From: Sambucus nigra
Lineage: Eukaryota; Streptophyta; Magnoliopsida; Dipsacales; Adoxaceae
NCBI GenBank assembly: GCA_949130495.1
Contig: OX422213.1
Span: forward strand, 537,153,467-537,217,466
Length of the DNA: 64,000 nt
Direction of reading: 5' to 3'
In this document: piece after piece, positions 49,458 through 61,161 of the stretch
How positions within the stretch are numbered: the stretch's first letter is position 1
How the letters are laid out: each line of letters opens with the position of its first letter
Notes under the pieces: generated by a model
What the model saw: the letters and a program-made list of their open reading frames with translations, nothing else
Told to the model about the DNA's origin: nothing
Databases searched by the model: none
Position numbers and translations under genes: made by a program

Positions 49458-50734
49458 TTATAGATGGTGGTGAGCATAAAATCTCATGGGAAAGAAGAAA
49501 GAATGGTTGATTAAGGAGTAACACATTCGCTAGAGGTCATGAACAAGGCAAAGAAAGCAAGAAACAAGAGAAAAGCTTGGTAACAATGGCGGTTTGAGGG
49601 GTTTCTCCCTCTAAATGCTCAGAGAGTTGAAGAAGACGAAGGAAATGTGAATGAAGAAAATGGATAAGTGTTTGAATCATAGTCATTTGAAATTTGTAAG
49701 TTGGATTTTGAGTTCCCACTACCACACGTGCAAAGCCGCCCATAATCATTTCAAATGGACACGTGGAACTTCTGGGAGTGTCCTGACAGTTAAAAAGATG
49801 GCGCCATGTCATTAATCAAGTGACGCATGGGGTTTATAAAGGGTTTCTTTCAAAATAAGTTATGTTTTTGGTTCTAGAACATTTTATTTGGCACATCGGA
49901 TGTCCCACAACACAGAAGATGTTACCACGGTTCCAAAAGCTATGATGCCCCCTCTCCACAAGTCCAACGGGGTTCCGTTGTAACTCAGGTACATCAGGAA
50001 TAATTTTTTTCTTTTCGAACAAGATGAAATGATGGCACGAAATAACCCAGATAGAGGAGAACTTTGCTTTCGAAGAGTTAGAACGGATGAGGTACAATGA
50101 CAGGAAAAAATTACGATGTCCCTTCGCCATTTTCTGATGATTCGTACCTCTTTGGTTTAGTTATATAACTGTTTATATAATATTTATTCGGACCCTATTC
50201 GGGTCAGCAAGAGATTGATCACAACGTATTTTCACAATGTATCTATTGTTGATGGGATTATTGGAATAATAGTTCGCATATGTTCACATAACGAAACGGT
50301 AGAACTTGCATGTTGTTGGTGATTTTTAGTGTTTCTACTAATATTTAAAGAACTTGTATATTCAAATTTCAGGTTGTCCACTGAAATGGTAGCATGCATT
50401 GCAAGAACTTGTTTATGTTCATGTTTTTTTTTCGATTTCATTTTCAAGGTTAAATAGGATGTCGGTTCTACAATGTTAATTTTCAAACGTTTAATGTTCA
50501 TTTTTTTATGTTCATATGTTATCATAACATGAAGTAAAAGATGGAAGTTTTCTTTGCAAGAACCTTTGGAAGTGGTCACACTTTAGGTACTATTTCATGA
50601 ATCTGTAAAGCTCTTTAGTATTTATGTAGAACTAATGGAATAACTTAGGTAGTTTATAGTTGGGTTGAATATGCACATGTAAGTTGAACATTTGGTTAAT
50701 GCGATGATAAAGAAAACAAACCAATTTCCAAAAA
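49458..50734. other. Region without an assignable gene
   Basis: Open stretches on the minus strand at 49,537-49,812 (91 codons), 49,834-50,130 (98 codons) and 50,232-50,579 (115 codons) show no motif I recognise and have no consistent composition. They may be non-coding parts of the Tat element or of an insertion. Confidence 0.4.
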
Positions 50735-51900
50735 TAATAACCAAAGTGACTCGTCGGAACTCGATAATTTCCAAATCACTAGACTTAGTCTTAAAAACAT
50801 GCATTTAACTTGCAAAAACCCAAAATAATCACCAAACGACCCGGTAAGACGACCTCGCACTTCAGACGGGACCAACGTAACTTGTAAGAATTGACCATGT
50901 AGTCACGGGTCTCCCGCTTTGAAAATATGACGATAATTTGAAAATATCTAGATTAAGCTTAAAACATGTTGTTAAAAGGGTGAAAACCCAAACCAGTCAC
51001 CAAACGGCCCCGTAAGAGGTACGAATAGCTCGCACGGGACCAATATAACTTGTACGAACTGACAGCGTAGTTGCGAGCCTCCCCATTTGAGATAATGGTG
51101 ATAATTTCAAAATACGTAGATTAGGCTTGAAAACAAGCGGTTTCAGGGTGAAAACCCAAACCAGCCTCCAAACGGCCCCATCAGACGCATGACGACCTTG
51201 CACGGGACCAATGTAACTTATACGAACTGACAGCGTAGTCGTAGGCTTCCCGATTTTAGATAATGCTGATAATTTCTAAATATGTAGATTAGGCTTGAAA
51301 CAAGCCACTTAAGGGTGAAAACCCAAACCAACCCCTAAACGGCCCGTAAGAGGAATGAACTTCTCGCACAGAACCAATGTAACTTGTATGAGCTAACCGC
51401 ATAGTCACGGGTCTCCCGATTTGAGAATATGACAATAATTTGAAAATTTATCGATTAAGCTTAAACAAAAGCCCTTAAAGGGTGAAAACCCAAACCAGCC
51501 CCATAAGAGGCATGAACACCTCACACGGGACCAATATAACTTCTATGAACTAACAGCGTAGTCGCAGGCCTCTCGGTTTGAGATAATGACGATAATTTCA
51601 AAATATGTAGATTAGGCTTGAAAATAAGCCGTTTGAGGGTGAAAACCCAAATGGCCCCGTAAGAGGCACGAACACCTCGCACGGGACCAATGCAACTTGT
51701 ACGAACTGATCGCGTAGTCATGGGTCTCCCGATTTGAGAATATGACGATAATTTGAAAATTTATCGACTAAGCTTACAAACAAGCCCTTAAAGGGTGAAA
51801 ATCCAAACCAGCCCCCAAATGGCCCCGTAACGAGCATTAACGCCTCACCAATGTAACTCGTAGGAACTAATAATGTAGTCATAACTTGCGTAAGATTTTC
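50735..51900 (-). repeat. Inverted outpost of the satellite, about seven units
   Basis: Read on the minus strand, this is the same satellite as at 1-22.8 kb: TGGTCCCGTGCGAGGTG, GGTTTTCACCC and the TCGTACAAGTTACATTGGTC block recur at about 160-170-bp steps (GGTGAAAACCCAAACC on the plus strand at about 50,979, 51,149, 51,313, 51,481 and 51,797). Units form their own subfamily (TTTGGGTTTTCACCCT, CTAATCTACATATTTTGAAA) and are degenerate at the left edge. It is about 28 kb from the main array and in opposite orientation. Confidence 0.9.
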
Positions 51901-52414
51901 AATTCTAGAATATAATAATAATTACAACACCTATATGTAACTTTTTAGCTTGAGTATGCTTTTTTTATGAATTACTTGGTTACTAATATCGTATTTATTT
52001 TATCCTATTTTTTTTGCAGTATAACATTTTATCGTGAGCATTTATTCACGTGGAACACACGAAGAACTCAATGGTTTACAACAAGGGGTTTATTCATGAT
52101 TCTATTTCTTTGTGTTATGGTCGTGCGGGCTTTTGTAGTTTTATTGTAAACATTTATGGACGTGCGGGCTTTTATAAGTTTATTGTTATATTTCGTGGTC
52201 GTGCGGGCTTTATGTTATGTAGCTTTTATATTAGCAGGTTTTAGAATGTCGATAAAATAGAGGAAACTCTGCCCAATTTTTTTTTGTCTGTGAACTATTA
52301 AAGACTTGTAATATTTTGAAGTTGTATGTACATTAGTTTATGAACAACGTGCAAGATTTGCAATTTGTGAATTTTCTTATTTTTAAATATATTTTTTTTC
52401 TTTTATCCAAAAAT
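51901..52414. other. AT-rich spacer with a 39-bp triplicate
   Basis: No gene. GGTCGTGCGGGCTTTT-like blocks start at 52,119, 52,158 and 52,197, an exact 39-bp step in three imperfect copies. It may belong to the interior of the CACTA element whose end follows. Confidence 0.5.
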
Positions 52415-52729
52415 TTGGCACAATTCAAAACCGTGCCAAAAATGTTTCAAATTTTTTTCACGGTTTTGAACTGTGCCAAAAGTTTATCAAAATGTGCTCA
52501 ATCTGGCACAGTTCAAAACTGTGCTAAAAGTGTGCCACAAATATCAAATTCTAGCACAGTTTAAAAGTGTGCCAGAAGTGTTCCTGTTTGGTCAAATCTT
52601 GCACACTTTTAAACCATGCCAGAAAAAATGGCCATTTTGGAACACCTGATTCTGGCACAGTTCAAAACCATGCCAGATTTGATCTGGCACAGTTTTAAAC
52701 CGTACCAGATTCCTATTTTTGGTGTAGTG
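52415..52729 (-). mobile_element. CACTA (En/Spm-type) transposon terminus 1
   Basis: The right edge reads TTTTTGGTGTAGTG; on the minus strand this is CACTACACCAAAAA, the terminal inverted repeat form of CACTA elements. Inside it are dense subterminal motifs, TGGCACAGTTCAAAAC and GTGCCA in both orientations, about ten within 300 bp, as expected for transposase-binding subterminal repeats. No opposite end or transposase was found, so the element is truncated, or its left end is unrecognised. Confidence 0.7.
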
Positions 52730-53124
52730 GGGATGTTCTTTTAAAGATCATCATCAGAGAGAAAGAAGTTATTGCAAACCAGTGCTCTTATTCACGCACC
52801 ATTGTCATTTATTGTGGAGATTTTAATAGCTAACCAGAGATCTTTCAGACGTTATTGGTGTGTTTGGCTGCCTGCCAAGGTGTATCTAGGGGGCTTACTC
52901 CTCTCTCCCTTTGACTGAGTTACTTCTGAGTTCCCTCTATTATTGTTTGAGTTATACACCAGTGCATTGTGACTCCAATCTGGGTGTTGACTAAATATAA
53001 TATTTTGTGTTTACTTGTGTTCATTAAAGAGTTTATGGGTTATCACTTATCACCATACCTATAGAGGTTACACCTCAACTAGTACTACCATGCTCCCAGG
53101 CTACGAGGGGACTACCCTCTTACA
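52730..53124 (+). repeat. Truncated 3' LTR of the Tat element
   Basis: Homologous to 35,661-36,070. The homology starts exactly where the CACTA terminus stops, and it ends at CTCTTACA, the same place relative to the 5' LTR end. Confidence 0.87.
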
Positions 53125-54479
53125 CATTTATAACTATTCTAGTATATTTATTACACCAACATACCAATGTGATGTGTACAAAATAGATAGTGTTGTAACA
53201 ACGTCGCAAGGGGTGCTAATAAAAACTAATGTGGTGCCTACAATTTTCCAATTAAAAATCATGTATTGCATCCATTTCACTTATTGTTTTCAAGGAAAAC
53301 TATAAATATAATGCTTAAAACAGATTCTCGAGTAAATATAAGAATTGATGTAGTTTAATACTGATCAATATAATCTCTTATAATAAACTTCCAAAGGATT
53401 TTATAGTTTGAAAACCTACTTTTTTCTCAACACTAAAACAACACCAAACATAATTTGGCATAAAACAAATGATTCCAAGGAAAAATAACATTACTGAATA
53501 ATAATCAACATGTACCATTACTAACTTTAACAATTATGAGTTTTTGACGTATTAAGCTATGAAAGAGGCTAGTCTGATTGAGGTTCACCTGTGTGAGTCA
53601 GCCCAAACACTAGGATTATTTCATAAACAAAAAGGAAAAATAATAAAGTAGAAACACCAGCATATTGCTAAATTAATTGGTAAGGATTCATAAATCAAAA
53701 CCAAACAGTGTTACACAAATAATACATAATGAAAATCAATGGGAAAACATCACAAATAACCCAAATAACATCACCCCCTCCTGTCGACAGCAACCACCAA
53801 TAAACCACCACAAACTACCATTGGAAACCCAACAATGCCTCAACCCAACAAACACCTCCATCTCTCAACCCAGTATCAAAACCTATTAACTGATTTTAGG
53901 GAAAGAGAGAACAACAAAGAGAAAAGAGAAAGGAAAGAGTAAACTGGGTCAAATAGGGTCAGACCCAAATCCTTTAAGTTTGTGTCATCCTTATTTTACA
54001 ACACTGATCTGTGAACATATGCCACCAATAGGTGGGGGAGAAGGTCTTACCTAGCCCGTGTGAGGATCCCACCGATTTGAGGTAAAAAACTCACGAAATG
54101 ATCTCCCATCGACTCTGATTTGAGAACACCATGTCTAAAAAAACTATAGGCGAATCTCATTCTTTGACAAATCGGGTCAACTGGATTGTGTTCATTTTTT
54201 ATTATTTGGGGTTGAGTGGGTAGTACAAGTGCGATATAAGGGGATATGTTGGTGCTGGTGGTGTTCGGATGTGGTTATTATTTTTGTGGCAATGGGTGGG
54301 TGTGTAGGTAGACATGGGTGGTGGGGAGGTTTAGGTGGGTCTGGAGGTCGAGGGAGAGAGAGATCGCGTGAGAAAGAGAGAGAGAGAAAGAGTTGTGTCG
54401 TGAAGAGATAGAGATAGGGTTGTCGACGTTGTCGCGTGTAAGAGAGAGACAGTGAGGGAAATTTGGAAAGGGTTGTAAA
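53125..54479. other. AT-rich region, no gene supported
   Basis: 53,125-54,180 holds nothing I recognise; short open stretches there are rich in Asn/Pro/Gln from low-complexity DNA. 54,340-54,450 is GA-rich (GAGAGAGA runs). A 141-codon minus-strand stretch at 54,192-54,617 runs through this GA tract and into the CACTA subterminal repeats, which makes it an unlikely gene. The whole may be the interior of the CACTA element ending at 54,977. Confidence 0.45.
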
Positions 54480-54977
54480 AATGTGTGGAAAAATTGAGGG
54501 AAATACCAAAAGGAAATTTGGTATACCATAAGGGACGGATATTAAAACCGTCCGTTTTGAGATATCAAATGGAACGATTTTTTCCAACCCTTTTAGTATT
54601 TCCCTCACTTTTACCACACATTTTTACAACCGTTTCCAAATGGGACGGATTTTAAAAATTGTCCCTTTTGATATACAAAAAGGGACGGATATTAATTACC
54701 ATCCCTTTTGGTATAGCAAAAGGGGCGTTTTGTAAAATTTGTACCTTAAATTAGCCCAGAGAAAAATGTGCTAAAAAATACGGTGCATTTTAAGGGTCGG
54801 TTTTTAATAACCATCGCTTTTGGTATAGCAAATGGGACAGACTTTAAAAACCATCCCTATTGTGATTTATCAAAAGGGACATTAATTAAAAACTGTCCCA
54901 TTTGGTATATCAAAAGGGATAAAATGGCATGGCCATCCCAAATACTCCTGTCCCTAATACTCATTTTTCTTGTAGTG
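54480..54977 (-). mobile_element. CACTA transposon terminus 2
   Basis: The right edge is TTTTTCTTGTAGTG, on the minus strand CACTACAAGAAAAA, a canonical plant CACTA terminus. The preceding 500 bp contain many AAAGGGACGG and CCGTCCCTTT-type subterminal motifs in both orientations. The subterminal repeat differs from terminus 1, so this is another family. The other end was not found. Confidence 0.75.
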
Positions 54978-55189
54978 ATGCTTTAAGCCATAACCCCTTT
55001 GGAAGACTCCAAAATTTAATATCTTATGACATTATTGCTAGCATATAGCAATATGAACTTCAATTGATAACGCCTTTCTAAAAGAAATTTAATATAATTG
55101 CATATCAAAATCTTAGAAAAAAAATCTTAGTACAACATTCCAAAGATTTTTTTTTCACAACACTTTCATTATAAAAACCACGATTTCTC

Positions 55190-55501
55190 ATATGATAAGG
55201 AAACAGGATTACGATTTAGAAATAGATTGTATGTGCCTGAGAATTCATCTCTTCAAGAAGAAGTATTATAAGAATATCATCATTCTAAGTTTATGATTCA
55301 CTCCGGAAGCTCCAAGACGTATCACACATTGATGAAACAGTATTAGTGGCCAAATATGAGAAATGATATTGAGTGTTTTGTAAGAAGGTGTGTTACTTGT
55401 TAACAAGTAAAGATAGAACACCAACATCTTGATGGACGTTTCCAACCCTTACCAATTCCAGAATGGACATCGGATCATATCATAATGGATTTTGTCAGTG
55501 G
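55190..55501 (+). pseudogene. Chromovirus integrase pseudogene, 5' segment
   Basis: In the plus frame, RNRLYVPENSSLQEEVL is followed by H-H-S-K-F-M-I-H-S-G, a K-x-Y-H-T-L-M block and RRCVTC. These are the H-H-C-C zinc domain of Ty3/gypsy integrases, although the spacing residues carry stops. The run into the catalytic core reads IPEWTSDHIIMDFVSGL with the first catalytic aspartate (D in MDF). It is cut at 55,501 by the LARD and continues at 61,761. Confidence 0.85.
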
Positions 55502-55506
55502 ATTAC

Positions 55507-57010
55507 TGACCGAGCGGAAAAAGTGTGTTCGTGTGAGGACAAAATCGTTGTGTGTTTCGCCGCCGCGATACAAAAAACCTAAGCTACTACTACACTTGAC
55601 AAGCAAGCACAGCGGTAAGTCGGGTATCGTAAGAAATCCACAGGGAGTGATTGAATTTTAGATGTTAATTTCTTTAAAACTTCAAGAATAAAAGTGTAAA
55701 ATAAATAAATGAAAAGGTGATGGTTGGGAATGGTGACAAAAGAAAAAGAATAAGTTACGCTACGCAAAAGTAAAGCGAGGATCGGGATCGCATACACACA
55801 TTCACGGGATAAACAACTATTAATTAGAATTTTGATTCGAAAACATTTAATCGATCATTTTCAATTAAGCATAAACATCACACAATAAGGAATTTAAGCC
55901 AAAGTTGCGAGATTAAACATTTAATCAAAAATGGTCACACACAGATTAAATTCGGATTATCGCTATAAACACTAAAGTTGTGTGACAAATAAAGTTAAAC
56001 GCATAACAATCCAACCTTAATACACGCGATTTCAATTAAATGCAATTTTACACGAAACCCTAACTTCCGAGCTCCAAACCCGTAAATGGCGTAACGAAAT
56101 CCCGACCCTATTTATCTAAGGGCACGACATGGAAATAAACTAAATTAAACTAGGAAAGCAAGAAATAAAGCAAGTAAAATAATTAATAAAGCATGTAAAC
56201 TAATCATCAAAGAAAGAAATTAAGAAATACAACTATATTAATAGCCTTACATACATCAAAGTGGGCAAAACACCCAAAGTGGTGGAGTAGGGCAATCCCT
56301 AAACTAATGTGAAATTTAAGATTTTTTCCTCAAAAGGAAGAGAAAGAATATTTATACAAAAACAAATCCCATGGCAAAAATTGTAAATAAAAGGGAAAAT
56401 TGCCAAATATCAGCAGGGCCGAATAGATTCGGCATTGGGCCGAATCGATTCGGTTGGAGAATATCTCGAGACTGCCAGAGAGGCGAATTGATTCGGGTGA
56501 AATCCGAATCGATTCGGCTGGAATCCGAATCGATTCAGAAACAGAGAAACTGGCATACTGTCTCCAATCGAATTGATTCGCAAAGGGGCGAATCGATTCG
56601 GACCTACAGGTCTTGAATTTTTCCTTGATTTTGGTTGGTTTGAAATTCTCTTCCGCTCAAAAGCCCGTAACTTCTTCGTTCGGACTTGGAATTGCGTACC
56701 GTTTGTGTCCACGCGAAGCTTGTTCAGAGGGCTTCAAATTCCGTGAAGACATTGGGCCAGTTGCCCAAATTTTAAAATGACTAAATTGCCCTTGCGCGTG
56801 CGATTGTGTGCGGAACTTCGCCGGAATGCATCCAAACTTCATACTAAGCATCCAAATACCTACAAAATCTCAATTAACCCCTGCAAAACATGTTAACATA
56901 GAAATCTGCGGTTGTATGGTTAACGAGCATTAATATAGGGATTAAGATACCCGAGGGGGCTAATAACGCGTAGGTTAACGGGTGAAATACACAATATTTA
57001 CGCTGTATCA
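55507..57010 (-). repeat. LARD 3' LTR
   Basis: 1,504 bp, homologous to 60,231-61,755. It contains seven near-copies of a CCGAATCGATTCGG palindrome between 56,419 and 56,601. Confidence 0.95.
56419..56601. repeat. Palindrome array in the LARD 3' LTR
   Basis: CCGAATCGATTCGG or one- to two-base variants start at about 56,419, 56,440, 56,483, 56,505, 56,525, 56,568 and 56,588. The spacing is alternately about 20 and 43 bp. Confidence 0.9.
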
Positions 57011-57022
57011 CACCCCCTAACT
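57011..57022 (-). other. Polypurine tract of the LARD
   Basis: On the minus strand AGTTAGGGGGTG directly precedes the 3' LTR. A near-identical AAGTTAGGGGGTG lies inside the element, on the minus strand at about 58,861-58,874. Confidence 0.75.
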
Positions 57023-57944
57023 TACACATTGCTAGTCCCTAGCAATGAAATAGGAAACAACAAGAACTACAAGAAAACCAAAAGAAGGATACAAGTACAA
57101 AATGGGATTAAAAAGTAATAAAAAGATAAGGCCACTTTCGCCGGTGAACGATTGCATTTAGCATATGCAATAAGCCGTTAAACCCCTAGGTTATCCTAGT
57201 GGACGAGTGTTGTCTCGTGAGGGTTTTCAATGATGAAACCCACAAACATCATATGGTTTCCTCAAAATATGCCCAACACAACATGCGACAAACTCAACAA
57301 CAATGAAAAAGATTTCAAACATGTTATTAGCATATTGAACGAATTCAAGCTAAAGTCCGTTGTTATTAACAAGTTGAATGCACCTCATAAAATTGAAACT
57401 TTAAAAGTGGGAGGGGGGAGAGAAAATGCAAAATATGATTTGGCAAAAAACATATATAAATCGGATACTAATCAAAGCAAGCATACATTCAATCATCACG
57501 GGCATTACGCTCTACAAATGAAATCACTCGGAATGGGAGGTAATACACGGGACATGCGGGCATAAAGAGTAAATGGAAATGGAAACTAGGCCGCACACAT
57601 GTCACAAATGAAGAACGCAATATATAAACTGAAAAATTGTAATCTGAATGAAAGATACCACTCATCAAAAGAGGCGAAATGCATTTTCACAGATTATCAA
57701 AACTATTATGACTTTTAAATTAAATGCACCCTAAGATCACATAGGACTTTATAGGGTTGTAATGTAGGTTTGGGGTTAAGGTACGAAATGAAAGGTATAT
57801 GTACGGATTCAAAGTGTTCGGAGATGAAAACTTGGAATAATGGGAAGGATGCGGGCAATATAAAAAATGGAAAGTAACTTCCAAACAAGCATTAGATATA
57901 ACAACTGGAGAGTAATCAAAGCTTATTGAACTATACACAACATA

Positions 57945-58045
57945 TACAACTTTCTCTTTCTTTTCTTTTCTTCTTTTTCTCACTTTTTCTTTTTTTGTTT
58001 TCTTTTGCTTTTTTGCTTTCTCTTTTTCTTCACTTTTTTCACATC
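57945..58045 (+). repeat. Polypyrimidine tract
   Basis: About 100 bp almost purely of T and C (CTTTTCTTTTCTTC-type). It is in the non-coding interior of the LARD and purine-rich on its sense strand. Open frames through it are composition artefacts. Confidence 0.85.
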
Positions 58046-59127
58046 ACTTTTCTTTACTTTTCAAACTCTCATATGCTTAAATTGCAACCACACTACAATA
58101 ACATCATTCAATCCCAAGTATCATTCCAAACAAAGGTATGGAAAGTGTATGTATGGGCTAAAACTCCAATGCGGAGTTGGTTATGGGAATGGGGTTATGA
58201 AACGAAAGGCTATATTTTGTCTCAAAGGGGTTGACTAGGGAAACATATAAGGTGAGGTCAAGGCTAATGTGGGTGATATAACAAAGAGGGCCTATGATCA
58301 TTTCCAAAATTTTACGCAATTATCAAGTCAAAATAATATATGAAAATCATGCTCAAGTAAAACATTTCGAGTATGAACTCAATTAATGAACGATCAAATG
58401 AAAGAATAGAGAGATTATCGACAAATTCAACATTTTCAAAGAGAAAAGAATGGTGTATAATACTCACAAATGACGAAAGGAACAAAGCTTACTCGGTGTA
58501 AGTATATACAATGCAACAAAAGATTCCCGAGTTATAAAAATCTTAAACCAAATCAATAGAACAAGGAAAGTGCATATGCTCATTGGATAAAGTTTAATTC
58601 ATGAAGTTATTCACAATATCAATGATTTGAGGACTAAAGTCTAATAACTTTTAAAATTGAGAGCATGCATCATTGAGTTGTCTATTGGATCGGGCAATTA
58701 TTGAAATTTATCATCGAAAACAAGGCAAAATGCCCAACAAAGGAGAAAAAAGAAAGAAAATATTTTTGAAAATTTTTAAATTTTTCACAAAAAGGCATAC
58801 TTAGTAACTGACAAGTAAGAAAATCCATGGACAAAACAAAGAAATGGATAGAATATCCTACACCCCCTAACTTAAATGTTGCATTGTCCTCAATGCGCAT
58901 TAAGAACACAACACAAAGAGAGGAAAAGAACGATATTACCCAAAATTGGAGAGATCTCCATAAGCACGAGTCCAATGAAATCTACAAAACAAGTTAGTAC
59001 CGAGCATAGCAAAAACAAATAACAAAAAGTTAACTAATTACACTAGACTAAATTAAAAGGAAAGAAAAGTAGGAAAGAAAGAAAATTAAAAAGCTAAATA
59101 TTTACAACCTACTATTTAGACTTCACA

Positions 59128-60096
59128 CTAATTATACACTAGAAGTCTAAATAGTTGAGGGTCCACCCAAAAAGGGATTTGACTTTGAAAGATCAACGGT
59201 GGACCCTCCAAAGTGAGCATGCCTCCCGAAAAATAAGAATTTCGTTTGAACAACGGAAGGCATGTGGGTGGTGAAAAAAGTGAACCATCGCCAATTTGAA
59301 ATTTTGGGCAGACGATGGGGGGTTTGGATAATAAGGGGGAAAGGTACACTTGAGGTCCAAGAAAAAGCGACTCATCTCCCAAAGATTTTTCAAATGGAAT
59401 GGGAGATGGTGCACACGTGGGGATAACATCCATCGAAAACAAATTCGGTAAGGAGTCCTCATCGGCAAAAAGTGTAGAAGTTTTAAAAGTTTCTACCGAC
59501 TCATAGGAATCAACCGGTAATTCTAATGGTTCAATGACGGAAAATGTATATGGTAATGAAATAAATTCAATCTCCGTCAACATATCGTCGGAAGGAGATT
59601 GAATTTCGTGGGAGAGAGATTCACATTCGATGAGAAATTCTTTGAAAAATCGAGGTGAAACACAAGTTTCCACCTCCTCGTTTTTTTGTGCATAAGAATT
59701 CATCTCATCGCAAAGTGCTCCAAGTCTCATTCCAGCATCATTTAGGCTTTCCAAACCTTGGGAGTAAAGAAGAAAAGTTTCTTCCAAAGTAGGCTTCCTC
59801 AGCTCAAGAGCCTCGGACTCCTCATTTGGTTAAAACTCGTCTTCGAAAGTATCGGAATAAGAATCGTCATTGGATTCGAATAATGAATCCAACTCAAGCT
59901 CCCAATAACGATTTTCATTCCGATAAATTTTTTCAAGTTTTTCAATCTCAAGAAAATCTTCAAAATGGAAAACTTGAAAACTATCCCCAAAGTAAGAATC
60001 ATTAGAATGACCGTAATAACTATAATAGTAGGACATGATTACCTCGTTGTTTGTAGATGGAGAATCCGAGCAAGAAAGTGAGCAACCGCGAATCAA
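59128..60096 (-). pseudogene. LARD private frame, about 323 codons with one internal stop
   Basis: From ATG 60,096 the frame is open for 88 codons, ends in an acidic stretch (TFEDEF) at a TAA (59,830-59,832), then continues in the same frame for about 234 codons to 59,128. The N-terminal part is Tyr/Ser-rich (MSYYYSYYGHSNDSYFGD, from an internal ATG), followed by an acidic helix-like EDFLEIEKLEKIYR. The second part has LRKPTLEETFLLYSQGLESL and Ser/Pro/Leu-rich stretches. I recognise no gag, pol or env motif. It begins about 110 bp inside the PBS, where a gag would start. Either the TAA is an inactivating mutation or two short proteins were made. Function unknown. Confidence 0.6.
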
Positions 60097-60207
60097 AGTT
60101 TCTTAGCGCTCAAATATGCTATCCTGCAAAATAGGTTAAAACAAAGAATACAAATACAAAAGAAAAAATACTACGAAATAATAAAAAAATTACTATCTAA
60201 AATACAC

Positions 60208-60225
60208 TCCCCGGCAACGGCGCCA
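60208..60225 (-). other. Primer-binding site (tRNA-Asp type)
   Basis: On the minus strand TGGCGCCGTTGCCGGGGA lies five bases after the 5' LTR. It is an 18-base complement of the 3' end of plant tRNA-Asp, the primer used by Athila-type elements. Confidence 0.92.
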
Positions 60226-61091
60226 TTTTGTGACCGAGCGGAAAAAGTGTGTTCGTGTGAGGACACAATCGTTGTGTGTTTCGTCGTCGCGATACAAAAA
60301 ACCTAAGCTACTACTACACTTGACAAGCAAGCACAGCGGTAAGTCGGGTATCGTAAGAAATCTACAGGGAGTGATTGAATTTTAGATGTTAATTTCTTTA
60401 AAACTTCAAGAATAAAAGTGTAAAATAAATAAATGAAAAGGTGATGGTTGGGAATGGTGACAAAAGAAAAATAATAAGTTACGCTACGCAAAAGTAAAGT
60501 GAGGATCGGGATCGCATACACACATTCACGGGCTAAAGAACTATTAATTAGAATTTCGATTCGAAAACATTTAATCGATCATTTTCAATTAAGCATAAAC
60601 ATCACGCAATAAGGAATTTAAGCCAAAGTTGCGAGATTAAACATTTAATCAAAAATGGTCACACGCGGATTAAATTCGGATTATCGCTATAAACACTAAA
60701 GTTGCGTGACAAATAAAGTTAAACGCATAACAATCTAACTTTAATACACGCGGTTTCAATTAAATGCAATTTTACACGAAACCCTAACTTTCGATGTCCA
60801 AACCCGTAAATGGCATAACGAAATCCCGACCCTATTTATCTAAGGGCACGACATGGAAATAAACTAAATTAAACTAATTAAACTAGGAAAGAAAGAAATA
60901 AAGCAAGTAAACTAATTAATAAAGCATCTAAACTAATTATCAAAGCAAGAAATTAAAAAATACAACTATATTAATAAGCTTACATACATCAAAGTGGGCA
61001 AAACACCCAAAGTGGTGGAGTAGGGCAAAGCTCCATACCAACCCTAAACTAATGTGAAATGTAAGATTTTTTCCTCAAAAGGAAGAGAAAG

Positions 61092-61101
61092 CATATTTAT
61101 A
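61092..61101 (-). promoter_or_regulatory. Putative TATA box of the LARD 5' LTR
   Basis: Minus-strand TATAAATATG, with the equivalent TATAAATATT near 56,348-56,357 in the 3' LTR. The palindrome array lies 60-245 bp upstream of it in element orientation. Confidence 0.6.
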
Positions 61102-61161
61102 CAAAAACAAATCCCATGGCAAAATTGTAAATAAAAGGGAAAATTGCCAAATATCAGTAGG

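Larger units (their letters stand above)
35661..53124 (+). mobile_element. Decayed Ty3/gypsy Tat-lineage retrotransposon with nested insertions
   Basis: The LTR end at 36,070 (...CTGACA) is followed by a PBS-like TGGCAACTCTGCTGGGGA and then, all on the plus strand, gag, protease, RT, RNase H, a second SNNEAEY-type RNase H and integrase. The second RNase H is characteristic of the Tat clade. Matching LTR sequence returns at 52,730-53,124 (...CTCTTACA). Between pol and the 3' LTR lies a long antisense PMD-type frame, a feature known from some Tat elements. Inside the element are a solo copia LTR (46,948-48,945), an inverted satellite block (50,735-51,900) and a CACTA end (52,729). Many stops and frameshifts make it a pseudo-element. 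The true 5' limit is upstream of 35,661 and unresolved. Confidence 0.8.

Noticed and set aside
54192..54617. 141-codon minus-strand frame
   Set aside because: Pro/His/Ser-rich content comes from a GA microsatellite and CACTA subterminal repeats; no conserved domain.
57926..58238. Open stretch rich in Phe/Leu, resembling a membrane segment
   Set aside because: It is the translation of a polypyrimidine tract; hydrophobicity is a composition artefact.
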